From NCBI GenBank assembly GCA_964293155.1, contig CAXYYA010000036.1:1-35125 (forward strand): 35,125 nucleotides of DNA, given 5' to 3'. The first letter of the stretch is position 1, and each line of letters starts with the position of its first letter. The notes under the pieces are model-generated. The model saw nothing but the letters and a program-made list of their open reading frames with translations. It ran no database searches and was not told where the DNA came from. Origin of the DNA: JAQVEB01 sp028698105. Its GTDB lineage: Bacteria > Bacteroidota > Bacteroidia > Bacteroidales > Dysgonomonadaceae. Of the stretch, positions 9,770-17,296 are shown piece after piece. Made by a program: the position numbers and the translations under genes.

Positions 9770-11200
9770 TTATTTTTCATAATTATCTGTTCGAAATGGA
9801 ACAACGGGCAACTCGCGCGTATTATATAAATTCCCGATCAGGAAATTTTTAAAACAATACCGAACAGCCACGGGATCAGTAACTTTATCGCAGGAAACGA
9901 TTACTTTTTTGTTTGACAAGTCAACTTTAGCCGATGCGGGATAAAAAATGCGATCGCCGCCTGCCATTTCAAAACCGTTTATCCCTGACTCGCGGCTGAA
10001 TCCTTCATCCGCATGATTAAACGACAGTATCGCCTTTCCGTCCTTCACTTCCATTGATTTATATTCGGGACCGTGCGCAGCGATATTTTTAATATTATAC
10101 GTCTGATTCAATGACAAATACGCCAACCGGTTACCCACGTCGGTTTTGTTTCGCGGGTGAATATTGTTTTTTTCGTACTCTTCAACCAGGTCATTCGTGG
10201 AAACCATACCGCTGTTAGGAATTAAGCGTTGCGCTTTAAATTGTGCCTCTCGCAACAACGCACCCGATGTGCCGTCTTCGCCATCGCCGTAAATCCAGGG
10301 AGCGATTTCAACGTAGTAAAACGGCAACTCACCTAATCCCCAATCGCTCCGCCACAATTTCACCATGTCGGCAAGACGTTGCGCGTACGAATCATGCAGT
10401 CCTACATTCGACTCGCCCTGATACCAGATAAATCCCTTTATCGTATAGTTTGTCAGCGGTTTAAGCATTCCGTTGTACATGACGAGCGGCCGCTTCCATT
10501 CTTCCGTTTTTTCGATTCCTTGCTTCGATAAATCAATGTCGGTATAGGTTTCCAATATTTCACGATTTATCCAGCTCTCAACGCGCGATCCGCCCCAACT
10601 GCACGAAATAATCCCCACCGGAACGTCCAATACACCAGAAAGCATTGTTGCAAAATGATAAGCCGTTGCACTAAACCACGGAGCGTTTTCGGGATTGCAC
10701 TCCTTCCAAGTTCCTTTCACAGTTTCCTGCGGTTCGTAAGCAGCCGTTTTGGGAATAGTTGCGAATCTCACACCTTTATTTTGTCCCGAAAGTGCAATTG
10801 CTTTATTGGCATCCTTTATGGGATTGTTCCAAAACCCGTTCAAAGGCATTTCCATGTTGCTTTGGCCGGAGGCCAGCCACACTTCACCGATCAAAATATT
10901 CTCCAGCGTAATCTCTTCGCCGTCGGAAATGCGAACGGTTTGTGGTTGGAAACTTGCCTGAGGTGTCGGTATCATCAACAGCCACCGTCCGTTTTTATCG
11001 GATCGGGTCTGAAACGTTGTGCCGTTCCAACTTGCGATAATTTTAACCGTTTTATCCGGCGTTGCCTTTCCCCATAACTTCACGTTCGAATTTTGCTGAA
11101 GGACCATATTGTTGCCTATGATATCAGGCAAAACCGGTTTCGCCCATATTGTTGTAAATACAATATTACAGTACAGCAAAAAAAATAAGCTTCTCTTCAT
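9770..11200 (-). CDS. SGNH-type carbohydrate acetylesterase (sialate O-acetylesterase-like)
   Basis: This 476-residue exported esterase has a signal peptide of about 20 residues. It shows the SGNH-hydrolase blocks of the sialate O-acetylesterase-like group (CE20-type architecture): GQSNMEMPL with nucleophile Ser114, SWGGSRVESW at 201-210 for the oxyanion Gly, WYQGESN at 259-265, and a catalytic His348 in NNIHPRNKTD. An N-terminal Ig-like domain precedes the catalytic fold, and the C-terminus is beta-rich. Nothing in the operon suggests sialic acid, so the more probable role is removing O-acetyl groups from acetylated glucomannan, galactoglucomannan or xyloglucan before backbone hydrolysis. 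It lies 37 nt after the epimerase stop and 11 nt before GH9. Confidence 0.87.
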   Translation of the reverse strand: MKRSLFFLLYCNIVFTTIWAKPVLPDIIGNNMVLQQNSNVKLWGKATPDKTVKIIASWNGTTFQTRSDKNGRWLLMIPTPQASFQPQTVRISDGEEITLENILIGEVWLASGQSNMEMPLNGFWNNPIKDANKAIALSGQNKGVRFATIPKTAAYEPQETVKGTWKECNPENAPWFSATAYHFATMLSGVLDVPVGIISCSWGGSRVESWINREILETYTDIDLSKQGIEKTEEWKRPLVMYNGMLKPLTNYTIKGFIWYQGESNVGLHDSYAQRLADMVKLWRSDWGLGELPFYYVEIAPWIYGDGEDGTSGALLREAQFKAQRLIPNSGMVSTNDLVEEYEKNNIHPRNKTDVGNRLAYLSLNQTYNIKNIAAHGPEYKSMEVKDGKAILSFNHADEGFSRESGINGFEMAGGDRIFYPASAKVDLSNKKVIVSCDKVTDPVAVRYCFKNFLIGNLYNTRELPVVPFRTDNYEK

Positions 11201-11237
11201 AGATGTGTTTTATTTTGTTGATTGTTATGTTAATTTT

Positions 11238-12440
11238 TCAATTTTTAGATGAAAACCTTTCGATTATTTCCATGCACATTCGTCCGTTGTGATAAGGACA
11301 TTTCCAAATGCCGGCTTTATCGTCGTCGCGATTTACCGTTCCATCGGGATATACGCTCCAAAACCATTCCCCGTTTTCCCTGTCGGTCAGGTTGTGCTTT
11401 ATATAATTCCAGCAAGCTAACGCATGTTGTAGCGATTTTTCGTCGTTATAATGCTGGTAATGATTCAAAAAACCGATAACGGTCTCGGCTTGAACCCACC
11501 AATGGCGCTCTGTATCAGCACGATTGAAAGCTATGTTTTTCTCGTAAGCCATGCTGCCGTCCGGCAATAAGCCGTCTTCCGAAGCCCGAACAATTCGCGG
11601 TATTGCTTTTTCCACTGTTTTTAGAAGATCGTTATCTCCAAGAACCACAGCAGCTTCGTGTAACAGCCACGATGCTTCAATGTCGTGTCCGTAAGAAATT
11701 ATATCGCTCTTATTGTTCCAATTGTTATCAAAAAACAAATTTAAATGATTTGTTTGAGAATCAATAATTTTATTTAAAAAGATTTCGGTCAAATTTTTCA
11801 GTTGTTGTTTCAGGAAATCGTTTTTCCAAACGCGATAGAGATTAGTGTAAGGTTCCAAAATATGAAGATGGGTGTTCATGGTTTTCTGTTCGTTGGCATC
11901 TTTTTCGCTCAACCGCATGTCTTCGATAAGTTGCCAGTCACGTGTAAATGCTTCCAGATAACCGTTTTCGCGAGAGTCGAAACTGTGTTTTTCAATGTCG
12001 TGGAAAAGCTTTTGGGCCAAAACAAGCGACTCTTCATCGGAAGTAGCACGATAAAATTCACTTAATCCGTAAATGGCAAATCCCTGCGCGTAAATTTGTT
12101 TTTTCGTTTCCAACGGGTTGCCTTTGTAGTCCAGCAACCAATAAATGCCGCCCTGTTCGTTATCGTAAAAACGGTTAAGCAAATAATTTCTGGCGCGTGT
12201 GGCCGTTTGAAGGTATTTCGCTTTTCCGAAAATCCGGTAAGCCGCAGCGTAAGTCCACAAAATGCGGGCATTTAAGACAGCGCCTTTGGGTGCATCGGCA
12301 ATAATCTTCTCTTTACCGGTGATCCTGCCGAAGAAACCGCCGAATTCTTCGTCCTTCATCTTATGCATCCAATAAGGAAGAATACTATCCACGAGTTCTT
12401 TTTCGGCTTCTTTCCGCAGTATTTGAATCTTAGCTTGCAT
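11238..12440 (-). CDS. Cellobiose/mannobiose 2-epimerase (AGE family)
   Basis: This 400-residue cytoplasmic enzyme of the N-acylglucosamine 2-epimerase superfamily has no signal peptide. It should convert the reducing-end sugar of beta-1,4-disaccharides between glucose and mannose, here chiefly mannobiose to mannosylglucose. Motifs of the cellobiose 2-epimerase group are present: NTHLHILEPYTNLYR (about 189-203), SYGHDIEASWLLHEA with His252, RHWWVQAE (about 314), and a C-terminal KCPYHNGRMCMEI containing His384. It overlaps the symporter gene by 11 nt, so the two are probably translationally coupled. Gene order with GH26, GH130 and the symporter is that of the characterised Bacteroides fragilis mannan operon, which strongly favours mannobiose as substrate. 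Confidence 0.93.
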   Translation of the reverse strand: MQAKIQILRKEAEKELVDSILPYWMHKMKDEEFGGFFGRITGKEKIIADAPKGAVLNARILWTYAAAYRIFGKAKYLQTATRARNYLLNRFYDNEQGGIYWLLDYKGNPLETKKQIYAQGFAIYGLSEFYRATSDEESLVLAQKLFHDIEKHSFDSRENGYLEAFTRDWQLIEDMRLSEKDANEQKTMNTHLHILEPYTNLYRVWKNDFLKQQLKNLTEIFLNKIIDSQTNHLNLFFDNNWNNKSDIISYGHDIEASWLLHEAAVVLGDNDLLKTVEKAIPRIVRASEDGLLPDGSMAYEKNIAFNRADTERHWWVQAETVIGFLNHYQHYNDEKSLQHALACWNYIKHNLTDRENGEWFWSVYPDGTVNRDDDKAGIWKCPYHNGRMCMEIIERFSSKN

Positions 12441-13860
12441 GTTGGCGTGTTAGGTTCAGTTCTTCGGCAATTTCCTTCACTTTCTTATCGGTTAACGGAT
12501 AGAACATCATTCCTATGAAAGCGATCAGGCAGCACAAGGCAGGCAACAGACTAATCATAATGTGCTCTCCCAAAAGGGTTTCGGGGCTTTGCGATACGGC
12601 TTCGGGAACATATTTAAACAAGGCAAGTATCCACCCGCTGAGCGCTGCGCCAAAGGCCCAACCCAGCTTTTGCGACATAGATGAAGAGGAAAAGATCAGG
12701 CCGGTAGCCCTGCGCCCCGTTTTCAACTCCTGATGATCCACAATATCGGCAAACATTGACCAGAGCAACGGAAGCACATAGCCGGCAAAAATGGAAATGG
12801 CGAATTGAAAAATGAGGATCCAAAGAATATTGTTGGGTATAAAATAGAAAGCTGTACTCAACACCCCCGCAAACAGAACAGCCAGCATATATGTTTTCTT
12901 TTTGCCGTATTTGGCCGATATGGAAGGAGCAGCCATTACTCCGATCAAATTAGCAGCCTGGCCTACAAGAAAATAGACGGTCGTCATATCCCAGTTCGTT
13001 CCCGGCATACGGTAGTTTACTTTTACAAAATCTCTGAAAAAATAGATCGCAACACTGTCACGAATGGCGTTGAAAAGCAAGGCGGCTAATCCGGTTGCGA
13101 CCAGAATCCACCAGGGTGCATTGTGGAATAAATCTTTTAAATCCTGCTTGATCGAAACGGTTTTTTCAGTATCAATCTGGACAACTCTTTCCTTTGTCCA
13201 CCGGAAACACAATAAAAACAGGATTATACAAATAATTCCGATGGCGCCCACACCCATAACCCAACCAACCGGAGATGTACTCACGGATGATTCCGCAGTT
13301 TGCACCGTTTGAGCGACGCTTCCCGGATCAAAGGTTTTTGCGAAAAAATCGATCAACGGCTGTAGCAACATGAACGTTACAAAGCTTCCGATAAAGGCGA
13401 AAGACATGCGATAAGAGGATAACGAATTTCGCTGCACGGGATCGGGAGAAATAACTCCCAGCAACGAGGCATACGGCACATTGATCAATGAATACACGAT
13501 CATCATCAGCGAGTAAGTAACATAGGCATATATCAGTTTGCCGGCTTGGCTAAAATCGGGAGTGAAAAACGTAATGACGCCCATAACCGCGAACGGGATG
13601 GCGAACCATAGCAAAAACGGACGGTATTTTCCCCATCGTGTTTTGGTGCGGTCGCTCACAATTCCGACAAACACATCGAAAAAGGAATCCCATAAACGGG
13701 CAACGAGGAACATGGTTCCGGCGGCGGCAGCGGTTATCCCGAAAACATCGGTATAAAAAAACAGGGAATACATGCCGAAAATCTTCCAGAACATGGACGA
13801 AGCGGCATCGCCAAAACCGTATCCGATTTTCTCCTTTAAACTGATTTTTTCGAAAGACAT
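12430..13860 (-). CDS. GPH-family sugar:cation symporter
   Basis: This 476-residue inner-membrane transporter of the glycoside-pentoside-hexuronide (MelB-like) branch of the major facilitator superfamily has about 12 hydrophobic segments. Family motifs visible include GYGFGDAASSMFWK near the N-terminus (about 13-26), ARLWDSFFDVFVGIVSDRT (about 54-72) and RWGKYRPFLLW after the second helix. It should carry mannobiose or mannosylglucose into the cytoplasm with a cation. It sits between the phosphorylase (4-nt gap) and the epimerase (11-nt overlap), so imported disaccharide meets its catabolic enzymes directly. Transport substrate is inferred from context. Confidence 0.93.
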   Translation of the reverse strand: MSFEKISLKEKIGYGFGDAASSMFWKIFGMYSLFFYTDVFGITAAAAGTMFLVARLWDSFFDVFVGIVSDRTKTRWGKYRPFLLWFAIPFAVMGVITFFTPDFSQAGKLIYAYVTYSLMMIVYSLINVPYASLLGVISPDPVQRNSLSSYRMSFAFIGSFVTFMLLQPLIDFFAKTFDPGSVAQTVQTAESSVSTSPVGWVMGVGAIGIICIILFLLCFRWTKERVVQIDTEKTVSIKQDLKDLFHNAPWWILVATGLAALLFNAIRDSVAIYFFRDFVKVNYRMPGTNWDMTTVYFLVGQAANLIGVMAAPSISAKYGKKKTYMLAVLFAGVLSTAFYFIPNNILWILIFQFAISIFAGYVLPLLWSMFADIVDHQELKTGRRATGLIFSSSSMSQKLGWAFGAALSGWILALFKYVPEAVSQSPETLLGEHIMISLLPALCCLIAFIGMMFYPLTDKKVKEIAEELNLTRQHAS

Positions 13861-13864
13861 ACGT

Positions 13865-15031
13865 TTATTTTTTCAGGTTTTTGTTGATCAATTTTTTCAA
13901 CGTTTCTACCGATGTCGCCGTTTTTAAGCCGTCTTCGGGCGTATTCATGCAATAATCCACCAATCGTTCAACGGTAGAAGTTGCCACATGCATGCGGGTA
14001 TCGGACGATGCGTAATAAATGAAGACCGTTCCATCATGGTCTGCAATCCAACCGTTGCTGAAAAGCACGTTGGAAACGTCGCCCACGCGTTCCTCTCCCT
14101 GAGGAGCCATGAAATATCCACCCGGCGCCGCGATCAGTTCCGACGGATCTTCCAGCGAAGTCATGTACAAATATAATACATATCTCAATCCGGCGGCGCA
14201 ATTTCTTACGCCATGCGCCAGATGAAGCCAGCCTTTGGCTGTTTTTATCGGCGCCGGGCCTTCGCCGTTTTTCACCTCTTTGATGGTGTGATAAAAACGC
14301 CGATCAATGATTTTCTCTTCGGTTACAACCGCATTTGTGATGTCGTCAACCAAAGTCCACCCAATTCCGCCACCGTTTCCGGCGTCTATAAAACCGTCCT
14401 GCGGACGGGTATAAAGTGCGTATTTTCCGTTCACAAATTCGGGATGGAGCACCACGTTGCGCTGCTGGCTTTTCGATTTTAAATCGGGTAAACGTGTCCA
14501 ATTGATCAGATCTTTCGTGCGCACAATCCCTGCTGAAGCCGTTGCTTTGGACAGATCGCCGTTAGTCGCGGTGTTATCGAAGCGCTCAGCGCAGAAAATG
14601 CCGTAAATCCAGCCGTCTTCGTGAGCAGTGAGGCGCATGTCGTACACATTTGTGGCAGGGTCATCGGTTTCGGGCATCGTTACCGGATAGTCCCAAAAGC
14701 GGAAATTATCAATACCATTCGGACTTTCGGCAATGGCGAAAAACGATTTCCGGTCCACACCTTCCACACGCACTACCAGCAAGTATTTATCGTTCCATTT
14801 TATAGCGCCCGAGTTCATCGCGGCGTTTATACCTATCCTTTCCATGAGAAAGGGATTCGTTCTTTCATCGAGGTCGTAGCGCCAGAATACAGGCGCATGC
14901 GCTGCCGTGAGAACAGGATTTTTGTAGCGTTCGAACCATCCGTTGGAGCCGGAAAGCGGTTCGTTTTTGGTTGCAATCAACTTCTCGTGATTCTCGAATA
15001 GTGTTTTTGCTCGTTTGTTGAATTCGCTCAT
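13865..15031 (-). CDS. GH130 4-O-beta-D-mannosyl-D-glucose phosphorylase
   Basis: This 388-residue cytoplasmic phosphorylase has no signal peptide. It splits mannosyl-beta-1,4-glucose with phosphate into alpha-mannose 1-phosphate and glucose. The five-bladed propeller family is recognisable from NPVLTAAHAPVFWRYDLDE (about 38-56), NAAMNSGAIKWNDKYLLVVR and NVYDMRLTAHEDGWIYG. The Asp at residue 131 in VYDMRL is the predicted general acid and is at the same position I recall for the B. fragilis enzyme. Length matches subfamily GH130_1. It follows GH26 by 25 nt and precedes the symporter by 4 nt. Together with the epimerase it forms the phosphorolytic mannan route, conserving the energy of the glycosidic bond. 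Confidence 0.93.
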   Translation of the reverse strand: MSEFNKRAKTLFENHEKLIATKNEPLSGSNGWFERYKNPVLTAAHAPVFWRYDLDERTNPFLMERIGINAAMNSGAIKWNDKYLLVVRVEGVDRKSFFAIAESPNGIDNFRFWDYPVTMPETDDPATNVYDMRLTAHEDGWIYGIFCAERFDNTATNGDLSKATASAGIVRTKDLINWTRLPDLKSKSQQRNVVLHPEFVNGKYALYTRPQDGFIDAGNGGGIGWTLVDDITNAVVTEEKIIDRRFYHTIKEVKNGEGPAPIKTAKGWLHLAHGVRNCAAGLRYVLYLYMTSLEDPSELIAAPGGYFMAPQGEERVGDVSNVLFSNGWIADHDGTVFIYYASSDTRMHVATSTVERLVDYCMNTPEDGLKTATSVETLKKLINKNLKK

Positions 15032-15056
15032 ACGTGTGTTAAATACGTTAAATGGG

Positions 15057-16181
15057 TTATTTGTATAGAGCAGGAATGTCTCTGCTGAACAGTGTTTTAG
15101 GATGGTTGTAGAATTTTATAAAATCTTCGGCCGATTTTTGTCCCGGATAGGGAGCGTAGTAATGGTTTTTGATATCGTGTGCGTTACGCCAGACCAATAC
15201 GTATGCAATGGGATATTTCTCAACCACGGGCAACAAAACCTGCGTCCACCAGTCGGCAATGGGAATAGATTCGAGGCCGGTTTCGGTGAGGGCGATGGGC
15301 TTATTTCTTTTTTTGCCTTCTTCGGTCATGAAGGCAAGAATCGTGTTCAACGAATGTTGATAGGCCTCAATGCCTTCTTCGTTGTTGCGGTGATAACAAT
15401 CAAAGCCCAACACGTCCACATATTCATCCCCTGGGTAGCGCTCCATGTAAATTTCACCGGGGCCCTGGCTATCGGGAGAATACGCATATAACACGTTATC
15501 AACGCCTTTCCTTGTCAGATAATCGTGCGTCATAACCCACAATTGTTTATATTCCTCTGCCGTGCAGAGGTCTTTTCCCCACCAGAACCAGCTTCCAGTG
15601 TGTTCGTGCCACGGGCGGAAGAGAACGGGGACTTTGGTTCCGTTACCGGTTTTGAGGGAGTTAAAGAAATCGGCTACAGTTTGCAGCCAACCGAGGAATT
15701 TTTCGTGTTTTTCGCCACCGGGAAGAACCGATGCCACGACTCCCTTCGTTTTAACATCCCACGAATTGCCATCCGTCAACGGATTGTCCAAATGCCAGCT
15801 TATGGTACTCATCCCTCCGCGATTGTATTGGTTGATGATTTCCTGACGGATTTTGTCGAACCAGACATTGTCGAGGCTTTTGTCGTTGCTTAACTCGATA
15901 TGCCCGATATCGAATCCCATTACGGCCGGATAATCGCCCACCACGCTTTTCACATCCGAACGAGCGCTGTCGCCGTTCCATCCAACACCATACAGCGGAT
16001 CATCTTGGTGGCCGAACATAAAACCTTTTTCAGGAATTTGCGCCAGATTTTTGAGAAGAGATCGGGTTTCGGGAGTTTTACCACCTGAGATAAGACTGCC
16101 TGTATTATCTTTCGGTTTTGAAGTGCATGTTGTAAATAACAAAGTAACGATTATCGCACAAATATATTTTATTTTTTCCAT
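15057..16181 (-). CDS. GH26 beta-mannanase/mannobiohydrolase, lipoprotein
   Basis: This 374-residue family 26 enzyme has a lipobox Cys19 (TLLFTTC), so it is probably anchored in the outer membrane. The TIM barrel shows FMFGHQDD (54-61), the acid/base Glu193 in FRPWHEHTGSWFWWG, and the nucleophile Glu300 in IALTETGLE. It is a compact single-domain form, similar in length to the B. fragilis ManA-type enzyme that releases mannobiose, which would feed the downstream symporter, epimerase and GH130 directly. It is the first gene of the nine-gene run. I see no clear TAnnTTTG promoter in the 251 bases upstream, which hold a gene remnant and a terminator. Endo versus exo action cannot be decided from the sequence. 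Confidence 0.93.
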   Translation of the reverse strand: MEKIKYICAIIVTLLFTTCTSKPKDNTGSLISGGKTPETRSLLKNLAQIPEKGFMFGHQDDPLYGVGWNGDSARSDVKSVVGDYPAVMGFDIGHIELSNDKSLDNVWFDKIRQEIINQYNRGGMSTISWHLDNPLTDGNSWDVKTKGVVASVLPGGEKHEKFLGWLQTVADFFNSLKTGNGTKVPVLFRPWHEHTGSWFWWGKDLCTAEEYKQLWVMTHDYLTRKGVDNVLYAYSPDSQGPGEIYMERYPGDEYVDVLGFDCYHRNNEEGIEAYQHSLNTILAFMTEEGKKRNKPIALTETGLESIPIADWWTQVLLPVVEKYPIAYVLVWRNAHDIKNHYYAPYPGQKSAEDFIKFYNHPKTLFSRDIPALYK

Positions 16182-16186
16182 GTCGT

Positions 16187-16336
16187 TTATTTTAAATTCA
16201 GGACCTGTTCGCGCGTAATTACGTTGTCATTGTTCATTTCCGTTTTCCAGTACGCAGTTCCGTTTTGTTTGTCATTTCGTGTAAAATCGCCATACCATGG
16301 CATGAACCAGAGACAGGTATCGCCTTTTTCGAACAT
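16187..16336 (-). pseudogene. Remnant: C-terminal end of a TIM-barrel glycoside hydrolase
   Basis: The minus strand holds a 49-codon open frame ending in TAA at 16187, 5 bases upstream of the GH26 ATG. Its translation runs through TCLWFMPWYGDF and then AYWKTEMNNDNVITREQV, ending LNLK. This looks like the last barrel strand (a W-containing LWFMPWYG segment) plus the closing helix of a GH26/GH5-like enzyme, without the rest of the protein. The frame stays open a short way upstream of the Met, into the terminator region, but no barrel-like sequence is seen there. It differs from the C-terminus of the intact GH26. I read it as what is left of a second endo-hydrolase deleted from between the surface lipoprotein and GH26. 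A small expressed peptide is less likely. Confidence 0.6.
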
Positions 16337-16363
16337 AATATTGAATAAATATCTGATAGATAT

Positions 16364-16402
16364 AAAAACATCCCGTGAACGAATTTTTCATTCCCGGGAC
16401 GT
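16364..16402 (-). terminator. Rho-independent terminator after the SusC/SusD/lipoprotein genes
   Basis: Read on the minus strand, ACGTCCCG pairs with CGGGATGT (one G-T pair) across a loop that can extend the stem, followed directly by a run of five T. It begins about 30 bases after the stop of the lipoprotein gene at 16433. It separates the importer genes from the GH26-led operon and could act as an attenuator if the two are co-transcribed. Confidence 0.7.
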
Positions 16403-16432
16403 TATGTTTATTTTGCGATTAAGATTTGTACT

Positions 16433-17263
16433 TTATTTTTTTGGAACAAATACCCAGAAATAAGCTGCGCCCCATTCCCCGGTTCCGGCAGGAGCATACG
16501 CCAAAACAAGCCTATCTGGAGTTAGCTCCAGAATGTCGTACGTATTTACCGGAGCTTTACCTTCATCGGGAGAAATACCTGCTAAAACTGTAACTCCTAC
16601 CGTTTTGAGTTGACCTATTGCCCAAGTCACGCCACCGGAAGTAACTTTCTTTTTGTTCATATCGAAAGAGAACGTTCCAACGGCTTTTGTTCCGTTATTC
16701 CGGTTTTTTGTTAACGACGCTCCGCTTATTGAAAATACCATACTTGCGTTTAGACCCTCACCGGGCGCTTGTTGTTCCACAGCGTTTTTGTCAAGCACCC
16801 ACCAAGCCGGACCTCCAAAGGTTGCAAGATATCCGCCGTTCCCCCAACAGTTGCCATCAGCCCACACCCATTCTTTTGTACCATCTCCGCAAAGGTATGC
16901 CCATTCTTTTGGTACGGGAAAAGATAGTTCTTCAACGTTAACCGTTAAAGATTTGGTAATTGTAGTTCCATCGGGATTCAAACCAGTAAAAACAATCTCG
17001 TTGTCGCCGGTAATAACCAACAAAACTGTATCAGTCATCTTTTGGGAAACCCCAATACCGTAATTCCAACTTGATAAAACAGGGCTATGATTTTCCATCA
17101 CAATCTTGTTTGATCTCTTACCGTTTACAACTAAAGGAGTTGCACTTATTTCAAGTTGTTCAGCAGTGATGGGATTACCCATTGGCAATCTGTCTTCTAC
17201 CGGTTCACAGGCAGCGAACAAAAACATCACCAGCATCGAAATATATAAAATTGATTTATTCAT
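16433..17263 (-). CDS. SusE/F-position surface glycan-binding-type lipoprotein
   Basis: This 276-residue lipoprotein (Cys19 in LFAACE) lies 33 nt downstream of SusD, the usual place for surface glycan-binding proteins. After a short linker there is an Ig/PKD-like beta-domain (about 35-115), then a second beta-rich domain dense in Trp and Gly (WVWADGNCWGNGGY and a GGPAWWVLD segment, about 130-160) that could form a glycan-binding face. The C-terminus ends in alternating hydrophobic strands (YFWVFVPKK). I do not recognise an enzyme motif. A role in capturing mannan or glucomannan at the cell surface is inferred from position and signal only. The transcript appears to end at the terminator just downstream. 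Confidence 0.75.
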   Translation of the reverse strand: MNKSILYISMLVMFLFAACEPVEDRLPMGNPITAEQLEISATPLVVNGKRSNKIVMENHSPVLSSWNYGIGVSQKMTDTVLLVITGDNEIVFTGLNPDGTTITKSLTVNVEELSFPVPKEWAYLCGDGTKEWVWADGNCWGNGGYLATFGGPAWWVLDKNAVEQQAPGEGLNASMVFSISGASLTKNRNNGTKAVGTFSFDMNKKKVTSGGVTWAIGQLKTVGVTVLAGISPDEGKAPVNTYDILELTPDRLVLAYAPAGTGEWGAAYFWVFVPKK

Positions 17264-17296
17264 ATCCTTATAAATTTATTCGTTTAATATTACATA

